From: Berkiella sp963803015
Lineage (GTDB): Bacteria > Pseudomonadota > Gammaproteobacteria > Berkiellales > Berkiellaceae
NCBI GenBank assembly: GCA_963803015.1
Contig: CAWDKV010000003.1
Span: 434,001 to 498,000, forward strand
Direction: 5' to 3'
Length of the DNA: 64,000 bases
The notes beneath the pieces were generated by a model. It was not told where the DNA came from, made no database searches, and saw only the letters and a program-made list of their open reading frames with translations. Positions within the stretch are counted from its first letter, which is position 1. Every line of letters starts with the position of its first letter. The translations under genes and the position numbers were made by a program. Below, piece by piece: positions 9,243 through 17,623 of the stretch.

Positions 9243-9350
9243 TCTTACATGGCAAATAATTCAGAGCGTATTCACGTGTTCTAACAATTTCATTGATATT
9301 CTCATGATTATCTGGTAAAAATCCTTTTGCAAGTTAAGAGGTAAACTATC

Positions 9351-9695
9351 ATGATTGAAGGTCATAAAAAAATAGTAGTTAGTGGTAAAGAATTCAATAG
9401 CGAAGAAGAGCTGATTCAATATGCCAGAAATTATGTTGAAAGGCGTTTAATTGAGCTTAAATCTATTCTGCGTCGTGAGGTATCTTGTGACGTCTCACCA
9501 CCCTACGTCTATATTCCCCCCACGCCACCTCTTCCCCCTATCAGCCCCATGTCAAAAGCCGCAACATTGCTAAACAAACTTAAGAAAAAGGAAGAGGGGA
9601 ATGCTGATGAGTGCAAAGAAAACACTTTGGCAAAACCACCTTTAGAAGGAAAACATCATTCGCCGCGGCTTAAGAATCCTGTCAAAAAAAGGTAG
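9351..9695 (+). CDS. Small hypothetical protein with Pro-rich middle
   Basis: This 114-residue orphan has a helical charged first half, a proline-rich centre (VYIPPTPPLPPISP) and a Lys/Arg-rich C-terminus ending KKR. There is no signal peptide or membrane helix. The ATG at 9351 is preceded by an AGAGG ribosome-binding site. The function is unknown. Confidence 0.6.
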   Translation: MIEGHKKIVVSGKEFNSEEELIQYARNYVERRLIELKSILRREVSCDVSPPYVYIPPTPPLPPISPMSKAATLLNKLKKKEEGNADECKENTLAKPPLEGKHHSPRLKNPVKKR

Positions 9696-9750
9696 TCGTT
9701 GTGCCACGCTTTGGACTACAATAAAGTTAGTTGTAGTATAAGTGGAATGA

Positions 9751-11013
9751 ATGATGAAACCACAACAAGTTGTCATTATTGGCGCAGGCTTTGGTGGCTT
9801 AAATGCAGCCAAAGCCTTGGCTGATAGCCATGAATTTGATGTGCTTATCATCGATAAAACCAACCATCACTTATTTCAGCCCTTGCTCTATCAAGTCGCG
9901 ACTGCGGCATTATCACCAGGTGATATTGCCATTCCTATTCGTGAAATATTTAGAAATCATGAGAATATTAAAACGTTAATGGCAACGGTCTGTAGTGTGA
10001 GCAGGGAAGAGAAAGTTGTTATTTTAGAAGATGAGCAAAAAATTCCTTACGATTATCTGATTTTGGCTCCTGGCTCTCGCCATTCTTATTTTGGCAAACC
10101 GCAATGGGAGATGTTTGCACCGGGCTTAAAAACCTTAAAAGATGCGCTTCATGTTAGAGAAATGATTTTAAGATCATTTGAATTAGCAGAACGATCGGAT
10201 GATCAAACGCTGATTGATAGCTTGTTAACGTTTGTTGTAATTGGTGCAGGTCCGACTGGCGTGGAAATGGCGGGCGCTATTGCTGAAATTGCGCACCAAA
10301 GTTTAAAAAAGAATTTTCGAGCAATTGATCCTAGCAAGACTAAAGTCTTTCTTGTTGAAGGCAGCAACCAAGTTTTAAATAGTTATCCGAAAAAACTGGC
10401 TGATTATGCACAGCGCGATCTGGAGAAAAAGCGCGTGACGGTGTTATTAAATACACGCGTGACTGAGGTAACCCAAGAAGGGGTTAGCATAGGAAGTGAA
10501 TTTATTAGAGCGCACAATATCATTTGGGCAGCAGGTAATGAGGCTCCCGCGCTATTAAAAACGCTGCATACACCTTGTGATAAGCAGGGTAGAGTGGTTG
10601 TACAATCTGATTTAAGTCTACCAGGCGATCCTTATGTTTTTGTAATAGGAGATAGCGCTTGTTATCAAGAAAAGGAGAAAATTTTACCTGCTGTGGCACC
10701 AGCGGCCGTTCAAGAAGGCCGATTTGTTGGTAGAATTATCCGCAAAAAAAGGATTGGTGATAAGCGTCCAGCTTTTCATTATGTAGATAGAGGGATGATG
10801 GCTAATATTGGTAAATTTGATGCACTCATTTTATCTGGCCCTCTACAATCTAGTGGGTTATTTGCTTGGTTTGCATGGTGTTTTTTGCATATTTATTTTT
10901 TGATAGGATTTAGAACTAAATTATTTGTTTTTCTGCAATGGGTGTTTTATTTTTTCAGAGGACAAAGAAACGTGCGCTTAATAGAAAGACCATTAGAAGA
11001 TAAAATTGAATAA
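9751..11013 (+). CDS. ndh: Type II NADH:quinone oxidoreductase (NDH-2)
   Basis: This 420-residue single-subunit flavoenzyme oxidises NADH and reduces quinone at the inner membrane without pumping protons. The FAD-binding GxGxxG motif is at residues 8-13 (GAGFGG), and the second dinucleotide motif is VVIGAGPTGVEMAG near residue 165. The family segment VFVIGDSA and the quinone-site APAAVQEG follow. The C-terminus carries hydrophobic/aromatic segments (about residues 365-405) that anchor it to the membrane. An ATGATG pair gives alternative starts 3 bp apart. Confidence 0.95.
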   Translation: MMKPQQVVIIGAGFGGLNAAKALADSHEFDVLIIDKTNHHLFQPLLYQVATAALSPGDIAIPIREIFRNHENIKTLMATVCSVSREEKVVILEDEQKIPYDYLILAPGSRHSYFGKPQWEMFAPGLKTLKDALHVREMILRSFELAERSDDQTLIDSLLTFVVIGAGPTGVEMAGAIAEIAHQSLKKNFRAIDPSKTKVFLVEGSNQVLNSYPKKLADYAQRDLEKKRVTVLLNTRVTEVTQEGVSIGSEFIRAHNIIWAAGNEAPALLKTLHTPCDKQGRVVVQSDLSLPGDPYVFVIGDSACYQEKEKILPAVAPAAVQEGRFVGRIIRKKRIGDKRPAFHYVDRGMMANIGKFDALILSGPLQSSGLFAWFAWCFLHIYFLIGFRTKLFVFLQWVFYFFRGQRNVRLIERPLEDKIE

Positions 11014-11017
11014 CATT

Positions 11018-11227
11018 TTACAATCTGCAGATAAATTTAAAGCGCGGCATGAGCTGCCCATTAAAAGTGACATTTTCATTAAACATTTCTAAAGGCCTTA
11101 CCCACAGTCCACCCTTTTCATAAAGAGCTTGATACACCACGAATTCTTCTAAAGTTTCAGTATGTTTGCCCACACCCATTACTTGATAGTAACGTCCTTT
11201 ATAATGCTGATATAAGCCAAAATCCAT
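11018..11227 (-). CDS. DUF1653-family small protein
   Basis: This is a 69-residue protein of the DUF1653 family, recognised by GLYQHYKGRYYQVMGVGKHT and the later LYEKGGLWVRPLEMF. The family is widespread in bacteria and has no firm function. The start at 11227 follows a good AAGGAG site; the longer frame to 11293 has no such site. The gene converges on ndh with only 4 bp between stops. Confidence 0.9.
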   Translation of the reverse strand: MDFGLYQHYKGRYYQVMGVGKHTETLEEFVVYQALYEKGGLWVRPLEMFNENVTFNGQLMPRFKFICRL

Positions 11228-11546
11228 ATTATTGCTCCTTAAAAATATTAGTCTACCAAACATAGGTAAGGATATGCACGAAATGTGGTTCAAAAAAAAA
11301 TAAAAAATTCAAATTAAATGGAACTGTTAACAGAGATAAGTTGCCAAATGCTGGAAAAATAAAGGATTTTACCTATCATTCGTAAATACACGCATGATCA
11401 TTTGAGTCGATCTTTAATTTTAAATAAACAAAATCAATTGGTTAGAGTTTTTCAGGGATGTCTGATAATTCAAACAGGATTTTATATCTTTTAAAAAAGG
11501 ATTACGCTGTAGAGAAATAGCTGAAAAAGTATAAAGGAGAACAGTC
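11228..11546. other. Intergenic stretch with no gene seen
   Basis: AT-rich spacer between divergent genes. It should hold promoters for the DUF1653 gene (leftward) and the helical repeat protein (rightward), but I cannot single out convincing boxes. Confidence 0.4.
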
Positions 11547-11924
11547 ATGGCAACTGCACCAGAAAATAAACCTGAGAGCATCTTTGATAAAATGTTGGGC
11601 TTTTTAGGGAAAGCAAAAGAAAATGTGACGAAGGCAACAGATGCAGCAATGCTCGCTGCCAAAAATGCAAAGCAAAAAATGGATGAAATGTCTGATGAGT
11701 CTAAACAAGCGGTAGATACTGCAAAGCAAAAGATGGATGAAGTGACAGAAGCGTCTCAACAAGCTCTCGACAATGCAAAGCAAAAAATTGATGAAGCAGC
11801 AGATGCGACTAAACAAGCGGCTGATGTTGTGAAGGAAAAAGCAAGTGAACTCATGAGAGAAGATTCTGACGAAAGAATTAAGGAAGCTTCAGATCTCAAC
11901 AAAGACAAGAAACCACCATTTTGA
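11547..11924 (+). CDS. LEA/apolipoprotein-like helical repeat protein
   Basis: This is a 125-residue, highly charged, Ala/Lys/Asp/Glu-rich protein with no signal peptide. Residues of about 41-94 are three tandem 18-residue units, each opening with AKQKMDE or AKQKIDE, forming a long amphipathic helix. Such 11/18-residue amphipathic repeats resemble late-embryogenesis-abundant proteins or apolipoproteins and often bind membranes or protect against desiccation or stress. It lies 44 bp before a BON-domain gene. Function is inference from composition only. Confidence 0.75.
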   Translation: MATAPENKPESIFDKMLGFLGKAKENVTKATDAAMLAAKNAKQKMDEMSDESKQAVDTAKQKMDEVTEASQQALDNAKQKIDEAADATKQAADVVKEKASELMREDSDERIKEASDLNKDKKPPF

Positions 11925-11968
11925 TAGTGGTAGAGTTATTTTTTATTAACGATCGAGGAGAGAGGGCT

Positions 11969-12355
11969 ATGAAAAAAACAAATGTTGTTGCGATATGTGC
12001 ATGGGTAGTGGGAACGCTTTTTGCTAGCAATGCTATCGCAGCAGAAAAATATTCTATGACATTGGCTGCTAGTACGGTTGAAGCAAAAGATGCTGCAAAA
12101 CATCATCTCACTGATAATCAGCTTGCCGCAAATGTAAGAGATAAGTTTGTCAAAGAAAAGCTTTTTGGCAAAGATAAATTTGCTGATATGGGGATCCATG
12201 TTACCGCAGATAAAGGCGTCGTCACTCTCACAGGAAGAGTCGATAGCAAAAAGGATGAAGCTAAAGCTGAAAAATTAGCCAAATCAGTTGATGAAGTAAA
12301 AAGTGTTGTGTCAAAAATTGTCGTCAAGGAAGATAAAAAGGATGTTAAGAAATAA
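11969..12355 (+). CDS. Periplasmic BON-domain protein (OsmY-like)
   Basis: This exported protein of about 128 residues has an N-terminal signal peptide (MKKTNVVAICAWVVG, cleavage near AIAAEK) and a BON domain with the typical VTADKGVVTLTGRVDSKK stretch. BON proteins are thought to bind phospholipid at the envelope and are often induced by osmotic stress. An in-frame extension reaches 11921, but the ATG at 11969 follows GAGAGGG and gives a proper signal peptide. It pairs with the upstream amphipathic helical protein, suggesting a small stress unit. Confidence 0.88.
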   Translation: MKKTNVVAICAWVVGTLFASNAIAAEKYSMTLAASTVEAKDAAKHHLTDNQLAANVRDKFVKEKLFGKDKFADMGIHVTADKGVVTLTGRVDSKKDEAKAEKLAKSVDEVKSVVSKIVVKEDKKDVKK

Positions 12356-12418
12356 CATTTGAGGGAGTGATGTCATGACAGACTCAAGGATGAGTTTGTT
12401 TGATGTAACTGGTTTCAG

Positions 12419-12643
12419 GTGGGGTCGGATAGCATTTATCTAAGCATCATTTCTGGTGCTAAGGGATATAGTCTTAAGAATACTGTCATCAATAGTGCTC
12501 TCTGGGGTGGATTTGTAGGCGCGCTCGCAGGTCTACAGTTGATGATAGTGGGCGCAGTTATTACAACTCCTATTGGTGCTGCTATTGGCGCAGCGGAAGG
12601 TTTCGTAGGTTATAAAATTGGTTCATTTTTATGTGATGATTAA
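12419..12643 (+). CDS. Small Gly/Ala-rich membrane protein, start uncertain (possible frameshift)
   Basis: This is a 74-residue hydrophobic protein with glycine-zipper-like segments (GGFVGALAGLQLMIVGAVI and GAAIGAAEGFVGYKIG). The only in-frame start is a GTG without a ribosome-binding site. Forty-four bp upstream an ATG at 12375, with a strong GAGGGAG site, opens a 22-codon frame that runs into the G-run at 12421-12424. A one-base slip there would join the two frames into one protein of about 89 residues. This is either a frameshifted gene, an assembly error or a true short gene. Confidence 0.55.
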   Translation: MGSDSIYLSIISGAKGYSLKNTVINSALWGGFVGALAGLQLMIVGAVITTPIGAAIGAAEGFVGYKIGSFLCDD

Positions 12644-12969
12644 CTTTTTCATCGAATCAATTTAGAACTACCCTCAAATTTTCGTAATAAAATCAATTTT
12701 GGCCTGAGCACATACAAAAAATTGTGTAAAAATCATTTACGCACTCATTTGATATCAAGATAATCCTGCATGGCTTTAGCAATGTAGGTATCATTGATCT
12801 CTCATCCTATTATTTAAGATTTGTATCTTCACAGACAAAAGGAGGAGAGTAATCGATAAGTGGTTAAAAAAAGCCGATAAAAAGCATAGAGATAACCATA
12901 CTATTTTGGGAAAATGACCTGGCAATCTATGTATTTAATTGAGCCACTAACTAACTCAGGAAAAGAATA
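12644..12969. other. Intergenic stretch with no gene seen
   Basis: AT-rich spacer of about 330 bp with no convincing coding frame. It contains an AGGAGGAG-like purine run near 12841 not followed by a usable long frame. Confidence 0.4.
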
Positions 12970-13020
12970 ATGTTTAGAAATTTAAGTGAAATCGCTGTGA
13001 GCATGTCGCATGATTTCTAA
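12970..13020 (+). CDS. Possible 16-codon leader peptide
   Basis: The ATG at 12970, behind an AGGAAAAG site, opens a 16-codon frame ending at 13020. It overlaps the start of the following membrane-protein gene by 11 bp, which would allow translational coupling. It could also be the displaced start of that gene. Confidence 0.3.
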   Translation: MFRNLSEIAVSMSHDF

Positions 13021-14236
13021 TCCCACAAAGAATGCTTTTCAATATTTGAGTCGCTTTATACATAGGCCAAATCTATACATATTAATACCCATATTTTATG
13101 CAATGATTATGAATTTAGTGAGCTTGTTTTTAAGTTTAAAAGCTATTGTTCTGATGGCTTCTCACGCTTCTGTCATGACTGCCAGTATTCTAACCATAGG
13201 AAATTATGTTTTAAATGCAGCACTTTTAAGTGCCGCACTCACTCTAATAAGTGTTGGTGGTGTGGCAGCGGGTATGATTGTAGGCGGCATATTTTTTCGC
13301 GCTATAGTAGAGACAGCCAATCTAGTATCTCCCCTCAGAATGAAACCTGCAGCTATTTTAGTGATGTCAATGTTATCTGGAAGCTTAATCGGAGCGTATG
13401 CTGCAATTAAAATAGGATCAAACGTTGCTGTCAGTCTTTCTGAAAATATCATTCCCATATTGAATGGGTTAGTTCCTGTAATGGGAGCGACGACATTGAT
13501 ATTACTTGCTGGCTCTTCAGTGCTTGGGCTGGGTATTCTTTTTTATGCCTTGCGCAATAAAAATCACCAATTTTTTAAAAATGCTTCTATCACAAAGAGA
13601 ATCAGCAAAGTTAATCTTATTCTAGGGCTAGGATTAGGCATTTTATCCGCAGGCTTTTCAATCTCTACGGTTTGTATTACAAGTATCGTCGTTTGTACTG
13701 TTATTTTAGCACAAACCATAACCGATGCTGTGCTACATGCTTTGTCTCCCCCTTTTTACCAAGCACTCTTTAAACTCATTTTCGCTATAAAAGATAAAAC
13801 CTTATCGTTACAAGTGTTATTCAATTTAAATAGAGATGATCCTCTTGTTGCGCAACTTATACCGCATGAAACCGAAGTTAAAACATTACTCAGATCTTTG
13901 TTTCTGAAAGGATTAACCTATAATGATTTCAATCGAGAAGCGGATATTCAAGCTTGCTTAAATCACTTAGGAGAAAAGTCACAATCTGAAGCTTTATCTT
14001 CATTGATGAAATTAGGAGCTGATCCAGTAGAATGTTTAATCAATAGTGAAGCAGAAAAAGCAGCCCAAGAGTTGATGCCGCTAGAAAATCCCATACTTTC
14101 CCCGGGGGATTTAAGAATCAATACACTTCAATGGCAAGCAGCAAAAATCATTGCTAAGCATAATATATTTATTCCAGATAGTGCACCACAAATTATAAAA
14201 GACTTTGTTGCAAAAGCCAAAGTTGTATCAAGATAA
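13010..14236 (+). CDS. Multi-helix membrane protein of unknown function
   Basis: I do not recognise this 408-residue protein. The first about 250 residues hold roughly six to seven hydrophobic helices rich in Ala, Gly, Ser and Ile. The last about 150 residues are soluble and helical. The ATG at 13010 has no clear ribosome-binding site of its own but overlaps a short upstream frame that does. A membrane part followed by a soluble C-terminal domain is compatible with an envelope protein or a secreted membrane-targeted effector; I cannot choose. Confidence 0.65.
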   Translation: MISNPTKNAFQYLSRFIHRPNLYILIPIFYAMIMNLVSLFLSLKAIVLMASHASVMTASILTIGNYVLNAALLSAALTLISVGGVAAGMIVGGIFFRAIVETANLVSPLRMKPAAILVMSMLSGSLIGAYAAIKIGSNVAVSLSENIIPILNGLVPVMGATTLILLAGSSVLGLGILFYALRNKNHQFFKNASITKRISKVNLILGLGLGILSAGFSISTVCITSIVVCTVILAQTITDAVLHALSPPFYQALFKLIFAIKDKTLSLQVLFNLNRDDPLVAQLIPHETEVKTLLRSLFLKGLTYNDFNREADIQACLNHLGEKSQSEALSSLMKLGADPVECLINSEAEKAAQELMPLENPILSPGDLRINTLQWQAAKIIAKHNIFIPDSAPQIIKDFVAKAKVVSR

Positions 14237-14337
14237 CATTTGGGTGCATCCGAATCCCACCCTTGGAGTTTTGCGATAACTGGTTTTCTAATGTAATATA
14301 CGGCATGCCAACGCATCTATCAATAAATTGAAGGCCG

Positions 14338-14847
14338 ATGATAATAATTCAAACAAACAACCTCACCCTTAGTGCTTCTACAGAAGAAGATTTTAAAATC
14401 TTAAGCACTCTTTGGCGCACCAATGAGGTCCGTCGGTTTCTGGGGGGCATTCTTTCAGATGAGGCGATTAAAGAAAAGATTAATTTTCTACAAACCCACT
14501 TTGAAAAATATCAATATGGGATATTTACTGTCTCTGAGAATAAGACCAAAGAGATAATTGGTTTATGTGGGCTTTTAAATACCGAAGATGGGGTGGAATT
14601 AGTATATATGACTTTTCCAAAATGGTGGCGAAAAGGTTTGACGCAAGAAGCAGCTAAAGCCACACTTGAATTTGGATTTAATAAGCTCAAATTAGAGCGG
14701 ATTGTGGCCATAACCCAAGAAGCCAATGAGAGCTCTTGTAAAATGCTGGAAAAATGTGGCATGCATCTTTTTGGAAAGGCACAAAGATTTGGAGAGCAAC
14801 AGCGATTGTACGCCATGTCCAAGAGTGAATGGAACAATTTTAGCTAA
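14338..14847 (+). CDS. GNAT-family N-acetyltransferase (RimJ/RimL-like)
   Basis: This 169-residue acetyl-CoA-dependent acetyltransferase belongs to the RimJ/RimL branch of the GNAT fold. Evidence is the N-terminal TNNLTLSASTEEDFKILS start, the central IIGLCGLL strand, the PKWWRKGLTQEAAKATLEFG acetyl-CoA-binding segment and the ANESSCKMLEKCGM motif near the C-terminus. Substrate may be a ribosomal protein N-terminus or a small amine. It converges on the YbaK-like gene with an 18-bp gap. Confidence 0.88.
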   Translation: MIIIQTNNLTLSASTEEDFKILSTLWRTNEVRRFLGGILSDEAIKEKINFLQTHFEKYQYGIFTVSENKTKEIIGLCGLLNTEDGVELVYMTFPKWWRKGLTQEAAKATLEFGFNKLKLERIVAITQEANESSCKMLEKCGMHLFGKAQRFGEQQRLYAMSKSEWNNFS

Positions 14848-14865
14848 GCTTAACCCAAACGTAGG

Positions 14866-15327
14866 CTATTCTAATTTAGAAAAATCATCTACAGCTGAAT
14901 GTGTAATTTTAATGAGATCGGTAGCTTTAATTTTCATGGTATATTTTTCAACGCCACAGCCGCCATAACAATATTCAAGATCTCTTACCCCCGAATCTAT
15001 GAGCGTTTTTATGTTGGGATTAATCATAGAAACGCTTCCGATGGGACTCTTCGTCAAGTTAAAAATTTCATCTTTAGTTGCCATGGTCACTTTTTTAGCG
15101 CCAAGATATTCTCTTAATTTTTTAAAATCAAGTTTTCTATTTCCTTGTATAATAACGGCAATATAATTATTATCTGCTTTTAAAATGAAAGTTGGTGTAC
15201 ACTCATTTAAATCAATTCCATAATGATGTGCACCGATTTTAGCATTGGCCATCAGTACTTGGTCTTCAGTTATTTCATAATCAAGCCCTGTACATACTTG
15301 TTTAAGTTGGTTTATTGTAGAGTTCAT
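14866..15327 (-). CDS. YbaK/prolyl-tRNA-deacylase-like protein
   Basis: This is a 153-residue YbaK/EbsC-type aminoacyl-tRNA deacylase-domain protein. Support is the fold order of short strands, the LREYLGAKKVTMATKDEIFN segment (family: LGAKKVRLATPEEV) and the PIGSVSMINP segment (family: GGISPFG). Such proteins hydrolyse mischarged tRNAs such as Cys-tRNAPro. The start at 15327 follows GAGG by 6 nt; an alternative ATG at 15339 would overlap the upstream gene. It follows a MarR regulator with a 1-bp gap, so the two form an operon. Confidence 0.75.
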   Translation of the reverse strand: MNSTINQLKQVCTGLDYEITEDQVLMANAKIGAHHYGIDLNECTPTFILKADNNYIAVIIQGNRKLDFKKLREYLGAKKVTMATKDEIFNLTKSPIGSVSMINPNIKTLIDSGVRDLEYCYGGCGVEKYTMKIKATDLIKITHSAVDDFSKLE

Positions 15328-15328
15328 A

Positions 15329-15769
15329 TTATTCCTCACTTGAATGACTATTCTTTAAAGCTTTAGCATATAATGACAATCCTTTTGATATAGTTTCCTT
15401 TTCTTCTTTACTGAGGCTTTGCAGGGCTAATTCCACTTGTTGTGTTGCCATGGCGTGAATCTCAAGTAACTTTTGTCTTCCAAGTTTTGTCAGTTTGAGG
15501 TGGCGACTTCTACGATCATCTTTATTAGGTTGATAAACGCAGTACCCCTTGTTTACCAAGCTCTGGGCTAAACGGCTGACAGTTGAACTTTCCAGATCTA
15601 GCGCCATACTGAGCTCTTGTGGTGTTAAGTGATTTTTTTCTAATTTAAGTAATGCATGGCATTGTGAAACAGATCCAATATGCGCAAAAAGGTTATTAAG
15701 GTAACCTAAATATTGCACAATTTCTCTAGTACTACTTCTTATACTGTCAATGGTTTCTATTTCAGTCAT
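15329..15769 (-). CDS. MarR-family transcriptional regulator
   Basis: This is a 146-residue winged-helix MarR protein. The DNA-binding part is evident in LTPQELSMALDLESSTVSRL followed by the recognition-helix/wing segment LVNKGYCVYQPNKDDRRSRH and LTKLGRQKLLE. MarR proteins usually repress their own operon and respond to small phenolic or oxidant ligands. It is first in an operon with the YbaK-like gene, and short inverted repeats lie in its upstream region. Confidence 0.93.
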   Translation of the reverse strand: MTEIETIDSIRSSTREIVQYLGYLNNLFAHIGSVSQCHALLKLEKNHLTPQELSMALDLESSTVSRLAQSLVNKGYCVYQPNKDDRRSRHLKLTKLGRQKLLEIHAMATQQVELALQSLSKEEKETISKGLSLYAKALKNSHSSEE

Positions 15770-15790
15770 GCTGTCACCTTATATATATGC

Positions 15791-15803
15791 ATGTATCATA
15801 CAT
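15791..15803. promoter_or_regulatory. Candidate MarR operator
   Basis: ATGTAT-C-ATACAT, a perfect 6-bp inverted repeat, lies 22 bp before the marR start codon. MarR proteins typically bind such AT-rich palindromes at their own promoter. Assignment is by position only. Confidence 0.5.
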
Positions 15804-15881
15804 CTAGTTAAGGCTGCGTGCAAGTGGTATGTTGACAATAATCGACAAAGGGCGGTAAGGGAGCGCGCCCTTATAATTTAT

Positions 15882-15898
15882 GTGTATAGCATATACAC
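15882..15898. promoter_or_regulatory. Second candidate operator palindrome
   Basis: GTGTATA-GCA-TATACAC, a perfect 7-bp inverted repeat with a 3-bp spacer, lies between the marR promoter region and the end of the serine-hydrolase-like gene. It resembles the closer palindrome in its GTAT/ATAC core and may be a second MarR-type site. Confidence 0.45.
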
Positions 15899-15949
15899 GA
15901 ATAAAGATAGTCTAAAAGTGCTTCAGTAAGAGGGAGAATGAAAAGCTAT

Positions 15950-17509
15950 TTAAACTCTGGTGAAATGATATTTTTCATTTCGCAAGGTGACATCAAAAGA
16001 ATGATTGCTATCTTGCGGAATCATTTCAAAATCAATCCATGTCAAGATACCATCAAGCCCTATGATTGCATCACTGCCATCTGATTTTAGATAAGTTGAT
16101 AATTTACTTTGCCAATGAGGGCAAATAAGTACAAAATCTTTTTCTACTTTGGTAATTTCCCATTTGCCGATATCATCATTATGAAAGGTACCGATATATT
16201 GCTCAAGAAGTTTTGTATTTGGGGCATGTTGATATAATTTTTTTATCACATTTTTTCTTGAAATTAAGCCATTATTCAAATAATTTGACGAGTCATCTTT
16301 GTTGTTAAACCATAAATGGCTTAATTTTTTTTGTATAGCATTTTCTACAATATAATCATGAAAATTGTTAGCTAAAATAACAATGCCTTTATTATCTTCT
16401 GGGTAAAATGAAACATGTGAAGCATAACCGAAAGCATTGCCACTGTGCTGAATCAACTTCCTATCGTTTTCGTTTTTAATTATCCATCCAAGAGCATAGG
16501 CATCTTTTTTTGCTATATCTAAGGAAGAAAATCTATTTTCTGGGATATCAAAATAGACTTGTGGTTTACGTCGATATAGCGTAGAAGCTTTTGACATGAT
16601 TGCTATGCCTTCATAACTCATCCCTTCATTTAATTCTGCAATAATATACTTTGCTAAATCGATAACTGTCGACCAGGCATTCCCAGTTGGCGTAACATAA
16701 TCTAAGCATTGGTTAATATTTTCATCAATTGCAATTGGCTGGCCAGTAACATCTATCCAATGAGGGGAAGCATGGTTTTGATCTGAGAGTGCTTGATGAA
16801 AATTAAAAGTTGTACGCGACATCAACAGAGGGTTAAAAATTCGTTCTTGCATCAATTTTGTGTAACCCTGATGCATAGATAATGTAGGGAAGGCTTGATG
16901 CGCTAAAATATAACCTAATGCTGCAGGCGTCTGATTTTGATATTCAAAAGCCCTATTGGAATTTAAAGGCATAGATTTTAATTCTTTAAATAGATCTTCT
17001 TCATTTTGGCCATGATAATTAGCGACAAAGGGAATGTCACGACGCGCAACGCTGGAAGTGCCGCTGATTAATTCCTGTAGTGTTATTTTCTTGGTTAATG
17101 CTGGATTAGATAGTTCAAATGAAGGATAAATATGAGTGACTGGTTCATCAAACTTCAATTTATTGTCATCTACAAAAGTTGCCAGCAATGCAGAGGTTAA
17201 AGGGATGGTGACCGCCCCAATCATCATTAAGGTATTGGGCGTTACCTTGTTTTTAGCACTTAAATCCGTTGTGCCATATCCTTTGCTATAAACAATTTTT
17301 CCATCCTCAATAATAGCAAGGGCTAACCCAAGAGAGCCGGCTTTTTTCATGGTATCTTGAATAAATTGATCAAACTCTTTTTCATTGATACTCTGATTGA
17401 TAAAAGATTTGTTTACTTTCATATTATTTCCTTGCGCGACACCATTTAATATGCCGAATAATGAAAAAAGGCTTATCAAAGCCAACTTTGTACGAGTTAA
17501 TTTTGCCAT
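15950..17509 (-). CDS. Exported class C beta-lactamase-like protein, catalytic Ser/Lys replaced (pseudoenzyme)
   Basis: This is a 519-residue protein with a signal peptide (about residues 1-26) and the serine beta-lactamase/penicillin-binding-protein fold of the class C/esterase group. The family's SxxK active-site motif lies in the TLMMIGAVTIPLTSALLATF segment, but serine is Ala99 and lysine is Ile102 (family form GSVSK). The second motif YxN (YQN, about residue 190) and the third motif HSG (about residue 358) are kept. A C-terminal beta-rich domain of about 120 residues follows. The acyl-enzyme reaction should therefore be impossible; the protein may bind peptidoglycan or peptides instead. 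The fold call is firm; loss of activity is inference. Confidence 0.88.
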   Translation of the reverse strand: MAKLTRTKLALISLFSLFGILNGVAQGNNMKVNKSFINQSINEKEFDQFIQDTMKKAGSLGLALAIIEDGKIVYSKGYGTTDLSAKNKVTPNTLMMIGAVTIPLTSALLATFVDDNKLKFDEPVTHIYPSFELSNPALTKKITLQELISGTSSVARRDIPFVANYHGQNEEDLFKELKSMPLNSNRAFEYQNQTPAALGYILAHQAFPTLSMHQGYTKLMQERIFNPLLMSRTTFNFHQALSDQNHASPHWIDVTGQPIAIDENINQCLDYVTPTGNAWSTVIDLAKYIIAELNEGMSYEGIAIMSKASTLYRRKPQVYFDIPENRFSSLDIAKKDAYALGWIIKNENDRKLIQHSGNAFGYASHVSFYPEDNKGIVILANNFHDYIVENAIQKKLSHLWFNNKDDSSNYLNNGLISRKNVIKKLYQHAPNTKLLEQYIGTFHNDDIGKWEITKVEKDFVLICPHWQSKLSTYLKSDGSDAIIGLDGILTWIDFEMIPQDSNHSFDVTLRNEKYHFTRV

Positions 17510-17623
17510 CGAAAATACCTTTTGATACTAATCGTTGGTTAAGATAGCCGATGTTTGAATATATAAGTAAGAGTATTTTGTACTCTTGACAGGAAGGATT
17601 TTTTGAAAATGATCGTTTTTTAG

